In this document: positions 34,891 through 42,148 of the stretch, piece by piece
Position numbering within the stretch: position 1 is the stretch's first letter
Layout: every line of letters starts with the position of its first letter
From: Lachnospiraceae bacterium UBA7076
GTDB lineage: Bacteria; Bacillota; Clostridia; Lachnospirales; Lachnospiraceae
Direction: 5' to 3'
Length of the DNA stretch: 48,042 bases
Assembly (NCBI GenBank): GCA_002493625.1
Contig: DKZK01000002.1
Span: forward strand, 1 to 48,042
Made by a program: the position numbers and the translations under genes
Notes under the pieces: model-generated
Told to the model about the DNA's origin: nothing
Seen by the model: only the letters and a program-made list of their open reading frames with translations
The model's database searches: none

Positions 34891-35721
34891 TTAAATGGCA
34901 ACCGGTATATTTTCAACCTGCGGTCCAGTCTCATAATTTTTGATACTGAAATCATCAAGGGTAAATTTATAAAAATCCTTTATGTCAGGGTTCATGGAAA
35001 ATTCCGGCGCCGGATATGTTTTTCGTGTAATAAGCTCCTTTACGATTGGGATATGCCTGTCATATATATGAGCGTCAGCAATGACATGAACCAGCTCGCC
35101 TGCTTCAAAGCCCGTAACCTGCGCCATCATATGCACAAGAACAGCATATTGCACAACATTCCAGTTATTTGCCGTAAGCACATCCTGGGAACGCTGATTT
35201 AATATAGCGTTAAGCTTATTTCCCGTAACATTAAATGTGACGCTGTAGGCACATGGATAAAGGTTCATCTCGGATAGGTCCTGATGTACATATATATTTG
35301 TCATAATCCGGCGGCTGAAGGGATTATTTTTCAAATCATATATAACCCTGTCAACCTGATCCATCATACCCTCTTTGTACTTATGCTTCACGCCAAGCTG
35401 ATATCCGTATGCTTTTCCGATTGAGCCATTTTCATCCGCCCATGCATCCCATATATGGCTCTTTAAATCGTTTACATTGTTGGATTTTTTCTGCCATATC
35501 CACAAAAGCTCGTCTATTGCGGATTTTATATATGTTCTTCTCAAGGTTATTGCGGGAAACTCCTTGGAAAGGTCATACCGGTTCACGATTCCAAATCTTT
35601 TGATTGTATATGCATATGTTCCATCCTCCCACTTTGGACGAACCTTTTCCCCCTCCGTACTGTAACCGTTTTCAATTATGTCATTACACATATCAATAAA
35701 TAGGTTGTCTGCCTTGCTCAT
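34891..35721 (-). CDS. thyA: Thymidylate synthase
   Basis: A 276-residue folate-dependent thymidylate synthase converting dUMP to dTMP. The nucleophile is C157 in LYPCAYSVTFNV; the phosphate-binding RRIMTNIYV and the QRSQDVLTANNWNVVQYA and HIYDRHI segments are intact. It is a ThyA, not ThyX, type and leads the thyA-dfrA unit. The gap to the divergent XRE gene (35722-35883) must hold both promoters; TATAAT-like strings are present but I cannot assign them with confidence. Confidence 0.96.
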   Translation of the reverse strand: MSKADNLFIDMCNDIIENGYSTEGEKVRPKWEDGTYAYTIKRFGIVNRYDLSKEFPAITLRRTYIKSAIDELLWIWQKKSNNVNDLKSHIWDAWADENGSIGKAYGYQLGVKHKYKEGMMDQVDRVIYDLKNNPFSRRIMTNIYVHQDLSEMNLYPCAYSVTFNVTGNKLNAILNQRSQDVLTANNWNVVQYAVLVHMMAQVTGFEAGELVHVIADAHIYDRHIPIVKELITRKTYPAPEFSMNPDIKDFYKFTLDDFSIKNYETGPQVENIPVAI

Positions 35722-35883
35722 CTTATTCCTCCGACAATTTTACAAAATTAAGTATATACAAAACAAAAATATGTGATATAATGTGCTCTAAGGTTTTTTC
35801 CTTTCTGACACTTCAAAAGGTTCAACCACATTCAAAATTTTCCTGATTTTTTTAGAAATTATATAATGAAAGCGAGGTATATT

Positions 35884-36267
35884 ATGCAGGTAAAATCATT
35901 TGCTGAAATCCTAAAAGGAAAGCGAGAAGAATTCGGATACAAACAATGTGAGGTCGCAGAGATGCTGTATCTGTCCAGTTCAACATACAGCCATTACGAA
36001 GCGGGAACACGGCTTCCGACCATAGAAAACTTAATAAAAATATCCGCTCTTTACAATATGAATCCCCTGGAGCTTCTTTATATATTTGCCCCTGAAGATA
36101 TCAAATCAAATAGTGAAACATATTTTAATTTCATAAGACATGGTAAATATGCCCTGTCAACAAAAGAGCTGCATCTCCTGTCTGATTTTAACATGCTAAG
36201 TAATGACCAGCAAAATGCAATAATCAATATGACTAATCTGTTTAAAAAAAGTAACATACCACATTAA
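35884..36267 (+). CDS. XRE family helix-turn-helix regulator
   Basis: 127 residues from the ATG at 35884 (CGAGG six bases upstream; an ATG at 35866 is less well placed). Residues 4-58 are a Cro/C1-type HTH: FAEILKGKREEFGYKQCEVAEMLYLSSSTYSHYEAGTRLPTIENL has the expected five helices. The C-terminal 60 residues are unassigned. It is divergent from thyA and abuts the convergent putative metalloprotease gene with no space. Targets are unknown; no phage or toxin gene is nearby. Confidence 0.88.
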   Translation: MQVKSFAEILKGKREEFGYKQCEVAEMLYLSSSTYSHYEAGTRLPTIENLIKISALYNMNPLELLYIFAPEDIKSNSETYFNFIRHGKYALSTKELHLLSDFNMLSNDQQNAIINMTNLFKKSNIPH

Positions 36268-36732
36268 TCAAACCTTTTCATCTACATTATTTCCCACAAG
36301 CAGGTCGCCAAATGCTTCATCAGCATTCTTATCATATGGATTTGATTTTGAATACCTTATCTGAGTAGTTGTAGTGCCTCCTGCAATATATGACGTGCCA
36401 CACTCAGGACACACCTCCATCTTAAGCGCAACCGATGCGCTTATAAGCTTTGCCCCGGGCTTGCTTCCCTTGGCAATGGCATTGGCAACATGCTCCCTCT
36501 CATGGGCGCTTACCTTGGCATAGGATTGTTCAGGTCTTATTTTCCCCGGTGTTTTGAAGGAAACATCAGGTTCATTGGAGCCATCCACATATCTTCTGTT
36601 CTTGCATGTCTGACATTCAGCAGACTTTACCCTGGAAGAACTGTCTACCGTATTGTCAGTATTGACAGGCATCACCCTGTCTGCCATGCTTATCGGCACA
36701 GCGTAATTGTTACTCATACCATTTATGTACAT
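36268..36732 (-). CDS. SprA-like putative metalloprotease
   Basis: A 154-residue protein with an HEXXH zinc-protease motif (HEREH, residues 77-81), two CXXC pairs (C40/C43 in CQTCKNRRYVDGSNEPDVSF and C108/C111 in VCPECGTSYIAGG) and a Gly/Thr turn (GGTTTTQIRYSKSNPY). This arrangement matches the SprA-related putative metalloproteases of unknown substrate. The ATG at 36732 follows GGAG. There is no signal peptide, so it appears cytoplasmic. It is 68 bp downstream of queH. Confidence 0.72.
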   Translation of the reverse strand: MYINGMSNNYAVPISMADRVMPVNTDNTVDSSSRVKSAECQTCKNRRYVDGSNEPDVSFKTPGKIRPEQSYAKVSAHEREHVANAIAKGSKPGAKLISASVALKMEVCPECGTSYIAGGTTTTQIRYSKSNPYDKNADEAFGDLLVGNNVDEKV

Positions 36733-36777
36733 AAAAACAGTCTCCTTTCTAAAGTCCATTCTATCAGTATATATATT

Positions 36778-36790
36778 ATTGTACTACAAT
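36778..36790. promoter_or_regulatory. 13-bp palindrome upstream of the SprA-like gene
   Basis: ATTGTA-C-TACAAT, a perfect palindrome with a single-base centre, about 45 bp ahead of the SprA-like start and within the gap to queH. The same arms recur with a 7-bp spacer in the promoter at 37480-37498. Possible operator. Confidence 0.4.
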
Positions 36791-36800
36791 ATAACCTCGT

Positions 36801-37385
36801 CTACAAGCTATTTTTTCTTTTGTCAGCCTCATTTTTGCTGTATACACATCCGCAGTAATTCTGTCTGTACAGTCCATATTCTTTGGACAGCTGTATTGAC
36901 CGTGAATATCCGTTTTTCTTTTTAAAATCGCTGTAAAGATAGTCAATTCCAAGCTCGTCGGAAAGCCTCATGCCAATTTCATTCAGCCACCCGGCATTTT
37001 TATGGGGACTTATAGAAAGCGTAGTGGTAAATAAATCATATTTATGCTCCAGAGCATATACGGCAGTTTCCCTGAGTCTCAGCTCATAGCACTTATAACA
37101 TCTTATTCCCCGTTCGGGCTCATTTTCCAGATTTTTGGATATTTCAATAAACCTTTCCGGATTGTACACGCCCTCCACAACTGCAACATCTTTCGCAAAG
37201 GGTGCTTCACTCACAAATCGTTTGAGTTCTCCGATCCTTTTCTCATATTCCTCCCGTATCGTGATATTGGGATTGTAAAAGAAAGCAGTTATGTCAAACT
37301 TGGAATACAGGTATTCCAAAACATAAGAGCTGCACGGCGCACAGCACACATGCAGCAATAACTTTTGTTGATTTTGTATATCCAT
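36801..37385 (-). CDS. queH: Epoxyqueuosine reductase QueH
   Basis: QueH (formerly DUF208) performs the last step of queuosine synthesis, reducing epoxyqueuosine in tRNA. The 194-residue protein has the conserved Cys-rich segments HVCCAPCSSYVLEYL at residues 12-26, RCYKCYELRLRETA near 94-107 and YRQNYCGCVYS near 173-183, plus TTTLSISPHKN. It complements Tgt, coded at 2541-3668. Divergent from the 77-residue gene across a 208-bp gap. Confidence 0.93.
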   Translation of the reverse strand: MDIQNQQKLLLHVCCAPCSSYVLEYLYSKFDITAFFYNPNITIREEYEKRIGELKRFVSEAPFAKDVAVVEGVYNPERFIEISKNLENEPERGIRCYKCYELRLRETAVYALEHKYDLFTTTLSISPHKNAGWLNEIGMRLSDELGIDYLYSDFKKKNGYSRSIQLSKEYGLYRQNYCGCVYSKNEADKRKNSL

Positions 37386-37474
37386 TTATTTTTCTTAATC
37401 CTTTCTTGTCAATTTGAACAATCATTTTTAGTAAAAACTACTGGTTTCAAATGCATTTTAGTCACTTTTAACAA

Positions 37475-37503
37475 TTGACATTGTAAAATTTATACAATAT
37501 ACT
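37475..37503 (+). promoter_or_regulatory. Near-consensus promoter with operator-like palindrome
   Basis: A perfect TTGACA (37475-37480), a 17-bp spacer and TATACT (37498-37503) lie about 90 bp upstream of the 77-residue gene. The spacer carries ATTGTA-N7-TACAAT (37480-37498), a perfect 6-bp inverted repeat filling the space between the two boxes, as expected for a repressor site. The rest of the leader is AT-rich with no evident structure. Confidence 0.75.
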
Positions 37504-37593
37504 ATTAGTAAATAAACAATTATAATAATTATAGCGATTGAATTATATATTAGCAAGTAGATTTATGAAGCTTTTTAAGAGGAGGAATATCAG

Positions 37594-37827
37594 ATGACAG
37601 TTGATCAGGCCGTTAAGAAATTCAAATTGGAGCCCCTTAATGTATACACTGCAAAGGCTAAAGCTAAGGAACTTAATGTGGATGAAGTTCTTTATATGAA
37701 TGTGCAAAAAAACAAGTATTCATATATCGTAAAAGACGGAGCTCGCGGATTTGTACTCTATCAGGATGAAAAGAGCTTATATACCAAGATGTACAAGGGG
37801 CTTAAGATGACACCGTTAGAACCATAG
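37594..37827 (+). CDS. 77-residue protein of unknown function
   Basis: Not recognised. A small, basic soluble protein (MTVDQAVKKFKLEPLNVYT, then YSYIVKDGARGFVLYQDEKS) with no Cys cluster, signal or membrane segment; it may be a compact alpha/beta fold. Evidence that it is real and well expressed: a near-perfect promoter, a strong ribosome site (AGAGGAGG 9 bases before the ATG) and a tidy terminator right after the stop. It is a stand-alone transcription unit between queH and a membrane protein. Confidence 0.82.
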   Translation: MTVDQAVKKFKLEPLNVYTAKAKAKELNVDEVLYMNVQKNKYSYIVKDGARGFVLYQDEKSLYTKMYKGLKMTPLEP

Positions 37828-37855
37828 TAAATTACTTAATACTTTTTTTCTCCAA

Positions 37856-37882
37856 GCCGGACGAATGTCCGGCATTTTTATT
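37856..37882 (+). terminator. Terminator of the 77-residue gene
   Basis: GCCGGAC-GAAT-GTCCGGC (37856-37873), a perfect 7-bp GC-rich stem with a tetraloop, followed by ATTTTTATT on the plus strand. Confidence 0.92.
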
Positions 37883-37885
37883 ACA

Positions 37886-38317
37886 TTATTCCAATATAAA
37901 CCTTTGTATCATATATGTCATATATACACACAGTAGTCCCAAAACCCCCCATAATAATGTATAAGGGAGACAGACCTGTCCCATTAAATTTCCCTTCACC
38001 CTTGAATAATCCCAAACCTTCAAATCGAACATAATATTCACAATAAGTCCGGTAACAAACTCCAGAGTCGTTATGATAAGCGCCGACGCAGCCATTATCT
38101 TTACAATGTAAAAACGGCTTTTCTCATATAAGATATCAAGCCCCGTCTGCCCGACAAAAAGAAAGCAAAAACCGCCGCATATTATCATGGAATAATGGGA
38201 GTAGCCCCGAAACATTATTTCCAGATAAAAGTATGCGATTCCGCCCGTCAGCCACAACAGAAAATACTGTTGGAATTTCTCAAGAATATCAGAACCCAAA
38301 CCATTGTTTTTTCCCAT
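37886..38317 (-). CDS. CmpB-type putative ABC transporter permease family protein
   Basis: A 143-residue membrane protein with four helices (for example YSMIICGGFCFLFVG and LPYTLLWGVLGLLCVYMTYMI). The segment DLKVWDYSRVKGNLMGQVCLPYTLLWG is the hallmark of the family annotated as putative ABC transporter permease (DUF1113). No ATPase partner is close by and transport has not been shown for the family, so the name is weak evidence of function. Confidence 0.78.
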   Translation of the reverse strand: MGKNNGLGSDILEKFQQYFLLWLTGGIAYFYLEIMFRGYSHYSMIICGGFCFLFVGQTGLDILYEKSRFYIVKIMAASALIITTLEFVTGLIVNIMFDLKVWDYSRVKGNLMGQVCLPYTLLWGVLGLLCVYMTYMIQRFILE

Positions 38318-38404
38318 ATTATTTTACCCTAACATGAAATAGTATCGTATTTAAATTTTATTTATAAAAAGAATCAGTACCGTCTGTAATTAATAATATT
38401 TTTA

Positions 38405-38434
38405 CAAAAAAAGCCGGCTTTATTCAAAGCCGGC
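38405..38434 (-). terminator. Terminator after the nfnA-nfnB operon
   Basis: A perfect 9-bp stem GCCGGCTTT/AAAGCCGGC (38426-38434 with 38413-38421) around a tetraloop, followed by seven T on the minus strand (38406-38412). Confidence 0.92.
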
Positions 38435-38455
38435 ATCATAATTTTACTTTAATTT

Positions 38456-38968
38456 TTATTTTTCCATTTTGCTTTTGTAGTACACCTTTACATGCTCTAA
38501 CGCCTTGTCTGTAAGCTCCACAATCGCAACTGTCTGTCTGCCCCTTTTATCGTTAATCATAAAAGCATACCAGTTGTCCTTGTTCTCCGCCCTGCCTGTG
38601 GTAATATTTTTTACGACAAGGGATTTGTTAATGTCAAGCTCATTTTTAAGCTTGTCGCTTTCATATGGAAGAACCCTTGTAACATGGTCTGCATCAAAGG
38701 AAAAAAACTCTTTTCTTTTCGCCATGTTGTATATGATAGCGCTGTCAAAATCACCGTTTGTAAAAATATATTCAAACTGTGAGTGAAGTCTCTTGCTTGA
38801 AAAACTTCCGAGAAAGCCTCCCACTGCCACAATTAACGCCCCAAACGATATGCTTACTGCCGCAAAGACAGCAATTCCCGCAAGCGCAATTAAATATGAC
38901 AGCGTAAACGGCAGCATATCCGCAAAAGTTCTTTTTCTTTTTATTACCTGTTCAATATAATCATCCAT
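38456..38968 (-). CDS. Two-TM membrane protein of unknown function
   Basis: 170 residues: a short cytoplasmic N-terminus, two adjacent helices (LPFTLSYLIALAGIAVFAAV and FGALIVAVGGFLGSF, about residues 19-55), then a 110-residue soluble domain (LHSQFEYIFTNGDFDSAIIYNMAKRKEFFSF onwards). The family is conserved-looking but I cannot name a function. It lies 8 bp after nfnB and before the operon terminator, so it is co-transcribed with NfnAB; whether it relates to that enzyme is unknown. Confidence 0.78.
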   Translation of the reverse strand: MDDYIEQVIKRKRTFADMLPFTLSYLIALAGIAVFAAVSISFGALIVAVGGFLGSFSSKRLHSQFEYIFTNGDFDSAIIYNMAKRKEFFSFDADHVTRVLPYESDKLKNELDINKSLVVKNITTGRAENKDNWYAFMINDKRGRQTVAIVELTDKALEHVKVYYKSKMEK

Positions 38969-38976
38969 AAAAACTC

Positions 38977-40359
38977 CTAAGCAAAGGACTCGTCAATCGC
39001 CTTGGCAGCCTTTTTTCCTGCTCCCATGGCAAGTATAACGGTAGCAGCGCCTGTAACTACATCCCCGCCTGCATAAACATTTTTTCTTGTACTCTCATTT
39101 GTATCTTCATTTACGATTATTCCGCCCCACTTCTCGGTTTCAAGTCCCTCCGTCGTCTGTCTTATAAGTGGGTTTGGCGACTGTCCTATGGCAATTACAA
39201 CCGTCTCAACATCTATAATCTTATTTGAGCCCTCAATCGGCTCCGGTCTTCTTCTTCCGGATGCATCAGGCTCGCCAAGCTTTTGTTCAACAACCTCTAT
39301 ACCCTTAACCCAGCCGTCATCACCATGTATTTTTACAGGGTTGTTTAAGAGCTTAAATATTACGCCCTCCTCCTTGGCATGCTCCACTTCTTCCTTCCTT
39401 GCAGGCACTTCCTCCTCGCCTCGTCTATATACTATGTATACATCCTCGGCGCCAAGCCGCTTTGCAGTTCTTGCCGCATCCATTGCAACATTTCCCGCAC
39501 CTACAACCGCCACTCTCTTTCCTATCTTTACAGGTGTAGGAGCCTCGCCCTTCTTATATCCCTTCATAAGGTTTACTCTTGTAAGAAATTCATTTGCAGA
39601 GTATACGCCCAAAAGATTTTCACCCGGTATTCTGAGGAAATTAGGAAGCCCTGCCCCCGTTCCAAGAAATACGGCATCATAGCCCTTCTCAAATAAATCA
39701 TCAACCGTAATTGAACGTCCAACCACAACATTTGTCTCTATTTTAACGCCCAAATCCGTTACGTTTTCAAGCTCCTTTGCCACAAGTGACTTAGGAAGTC
39801 TGAATTCAGGAATACCGTAGCTTAAAACACCGCCGGCCTTGTGAAGCGCCTCAAATATTGTAACCTCATAGCCCTTCCTTGCAAGCTCTCCGGCACATGT
39901 AATTCCGGCAGGACCCGAACCTACAACTGCCACACGTCTGCCGTTTGGCTTAATGTCATAAGACGGCTTTGTTCCATTCTGCATATGGTAATCGGCAACA
40001 AATCTCTCAAGTCTTCCGATTGAAACCGGTTCACCCTTTATACCCCTTACGCACTTACCCTCACATTGGTTTTCCTGCGGACATACCCTGCCGCATATTG
40101 CAGGGAGCGCATTTTCACTTGTAATTATCTCGTAAGCCTTCTCAAAATTACCTGCTGCCACCTGCTCTATAAATCCCGGTATCGGTACATTTACAGGGCA
40201 GCCTGTCATACAAGGCTTGTTCTTGCAGTTTATACATCTTGATGCTTCCTCCATTGCCATCTCGGCGGTGTAGCCCGTGGCAACCTCATCAAAGTTTTTA
40301 TTTCTTACATCCGGCTCCTGCTGTGGCATGGGAACCTTATTAGGACTCATATTTGCCAT
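38977..40359 (-). CDS. nfnB: NfnB-like/GltA-type NADPH-dependent oxidoreductase
   Basis: 460 residues, often annotated as homotetrameric glutamate synthase GltA. The N-terminus has [4Fe-4S] cysteines (RCINCKNKPCMTGCPVN and ICGRVCPQENQCEGKCVRG); two dinucleotide folds follow, GRRVAVVGSGPAGITCAGELA for FAD and GKRVAVVGAGNVAMDAARTA for NADPH, and the C-terminal GDVVTGAATVILAMGAGKKAA is intact. Because an NfnA-type gene precedes it by 54 bp, I favour NfnB, the NADPH-bifurcating subunit of NADH-dependent reduced ferredoxin:NADP+ oxidoreductase. Glutamate synthase activity cannot be excluded. Confidence 0.9.
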   Translation of the reverse strand: MANMSPNKVPMPQQEPDVRNKNFDEVATGYTAEMAMEEASRCINCKNKPCMTGCPVNVPIPGFIEQVAAGNFEKAYEIITSENALPAICGRVCPQENQCEGKCVRGIKGEPVSIGRLERFVADYHMQNGTKPSYDIKPNGRRVAVVGSGPAGITCAGELARKGYEVTIFEALHKAGGVLSYGIPEFRLPKSLVAKELENVTDLGVKIETNVVVGRSITVDDLFEKGYDAVFLGTGAGLPNFLRIPGENLLGVYSANEFLTRVNLMKGYKKGEAPTPVKIGKRVAVVGAGNVAMDAARTAKRLGAEDVYIVYRRGEEEVPARKEEVEHAKEEGVIFKLLNNPVKIHGDDGWVKGIEVVEQKLGEPDASGRRRPEPIEGSNKIIDVETVVIAIGQSPNPLIRQTTEGLETEKWGGIIVNEDTNESTRKNVYAGGDVVTGAATVILAMGAGKKAAKAIDESFA

Positions 40360-40413
40360 AATTTTATCTCCTCTATTCTATATACCCGGACAATGTTTGT
40401 TGGCAGGGTAAAA

Positions 40414-41235
40414 TTATAATCTCATCATACATTCATGTTCTTCTTCCTTAAAGAAAGACTGTCTCCTCATACATTCATCAAAATCTACAAGGAAGCCATC
40501 AAAATCCGGTCCGTCAACACATGCAAATTTTGTCTCGCCTCCAACGGTAACCCTGCATCCACCGCACATTCCTGTTCCGTCAATCATAATAGGGTTAAGG
40601 GATACAGCCGTATGCAAATCAAACTGCTTTGTGACGGCTACAACATTCTTCATCATTATGAGCGGTCCGATTGCAATTGCATGGTTATATTTTTCTCCCG
40701 ATTCAATAAGCTCCTGAAGCTTATTTGTAACAAAGCCCTTTCCGCCAAGAGAACCGTCATCTGTCATAATGTAAACATTGTCACAGAACTTCTCAAATTT
40801 CTCTGCAAGTATTACAAACTCTGCCGAACGGCCGCCTATTATTACATCTACGGAAACGCCCTCCTCCGAAAGCTTTTTCAACTGCGGATATAAAGGCGCT
40901 GCTCCTACTCCTCCCGCAATTCCTATAACACGGTTCCATTTGTCAGCCTCAAACGGCGCAGGCTGTCCTAACGGCCCAACAAAATCGCAGAAGGAATCTC
41001 CCTCCTCCAGTCGTTCCATGAGCTTTGTGGAATATCCCACAACCTGAAAAATTATTGTTACGCTGTTTTTATCTCTGTCAAAGTCAGCTATTGTGAGCGG
41101 TATTCTCTCTCCGTCCTCGTCAACTCTGACAATAACAAACTGTCCTGCCTCACAACGCGCAGACACGTAAGGAGCCTCCACGTCCATCAAGATAACAGCC
41201 TGATTTAAAACTTCCTTTTTTAAAATTTTGTACAT
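40414..41235 (-). CDS. nfnA: NfnA-like ferredoxin/NAD-binding reductase subunit
   Basis: 273 residues of the SudB/PyrK-like FAD/NAD family. The FAD part has GERIPLTIADFD and VVGYSTKLM, the NAD part GIAGGVGAAPLYPQLKKL, and the C-terminal CGGCRVTVGGETKFACVDGP binds a [2Fe-2S] cluster. I use the ATG at 41235, seven bases after GGGGGA; the ATG five codons upstream has no ribosome site. With nfnB downstream it should form NfnAB, linking NADH, NADPH and ferredoxin pools. A TTTGC-N4-GCAAA palindrome lies just upstream in the leader. Confidence 0.9.
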   Translation of the reverse strand: MYKILKKEVLNQAVILMDVEAPYVSARCEAGQFVIVRVDEDGERIPLTIADFDRDKNSVTIIFQVVGYSTKLMERLEEGDSFCDFVGPLGQPAPFEADKWNRVIGIAGGVGAAPLYPQLKKLSEEGVSVDVIIGGRSAEFVILAEKFEKFCDNVYIMTDDGSLGGKGFVTNKLQELIESGEKYNHAIAIGPLIMMKNVVAVTKQFDLHTAVSLNPIMIDGTGMCGGCRVTVGGETKFACVDGPDFDGFLVDFDECMRRQSFFKEEEHECMMRL

Positions 41236-41265
41236 GAGATTATCCCCCATTCAAATTCAAATATA

Positions 41266-41279
41266 TTTGCACACGCAAA
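41266..41279. promoter_or_regulatory. Small palindrome in the nfnA leader
   Basis: TTTGC-ACAC-GCAAA, 5-bp arms, about 30 bp upstream of the nfnA ATG. It could be an operator or a short mRNA hairpin; evidence is only position and symmetry. Confidence 0.35.
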
Positions 41280-41362
41280 ATCTTTATGATTTTAACATAT
41301 TTTTTTGTAAATTCATAGACCTTTGTATAATTTTATCAAATTTTGGCATATAAACACATTAT

Positions 41363-41929
41363 CTATATATCAGACAGACAACCCCTGCATCCTTCACATT
41401 CCCTGCATTTTACATTTTCTGACATGGCATCCATGCTCATTCTGTAATCGAAATTATTTACCGTTTCCAGAAGGCATACGGACTGCGCACTTATGCCCTT
41501 TCCCTGTCCCGTAAAGCCTAATTTTTCCTCAGTGGTCGCCTTTATGTTTACCTGTGTAATATCTATGTTAAGCGCATTTGCAATGTTTTTTCTCATATTC
41601 TGAATATAAGGTCCCAGCTTTGGATTTTGTGCAATCACGGTAGCATCAATATTTGATATAAGCATGTTTTCCTTATCAATAAGTCTTCCAACCTCACAAA
41701 GCAGCCGAATACTGTCAGCATCCTTATAGCCTTCATCCGTATCCGGAAAATGTTTTCCTATATCGCCAAGCGCAGAGGCACCAAGAAGCGAATCCATTAT
41801 GGCATGCACAAGGACATCCGCATCCGAGTGTCCAAGCAGCCCCTTTTCATACGGTATTTCAACCCCTCCTAATATAAGCCTTCTGCCTGACACAAGCCTG
41901 TGAACATCATATCCCATTCCAACACGCAT
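41363..41929 (-). CDS. ispF: 2-C-methyl-D-erythritol 2,4-cyclodiphosphate synthase with Cys-rich tail
   Basis: IspF makes the cyclic diphosphate of the MEP isoprenoid pathway. Metal ligands D8 and H10 (MGYDVHRL) and H42 (LVHAIMDSLLGA), the LLGHSDADVL loop and ATTEEKLGFTGQGKGI are all present. The ATG at 41929 follows GGGGGA. The core ends near residue 158; about 30 more residues follow, ending in CRECEGCRGC, giving C175, C178, C181 and C184 spaced CX2CX2CX2C. I know no such tail in standard IspF. No ispD is adjacent. Confidence 0.94.
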   Translation of the reverse strand: MRVGMGYDVHRLVSGRRLILGGVEIPYEKGLLGHSDADVLVHAIMDSLLGASALGDIGKHFPDTDEGYKDADSIRLLCEVGRLIDKENMLISNIDATVIAQNPKLGPYIQNMRKNIANALNIDITQVNIKATTEEKLGFTGQGKGISAQSVCLLETVNNFDYRMSMDAMSENVKCRECEGCRGCLSDI

Positions 41930-42148
41930 TTTTAATCCCCCCATTATCATTTTATTAAAAACATTTTCTGCCAAACTCCTACGACATTTTAGTCATCCGA
42001 TATTATTCGTTGATATAGTATCACATCCAAAAAAATGCCTCAAGAAGAATCGTAGGAAAATATATATTTACTGATTTCGTTTTTCATTGTAGAATAGGGT
42101 TAGTCTTTTGTGATTTAGACATATTTATACATTAAGGAGGGTTAATAT

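Noticed and set aside
38977..40359. Glutamate synthase small subunit
   Set aside because: No large GOGAT subunit is near, and an NfnA-type gene directly precedes it, so NfnB is the better reading, though activity cannot be decided from sequence.
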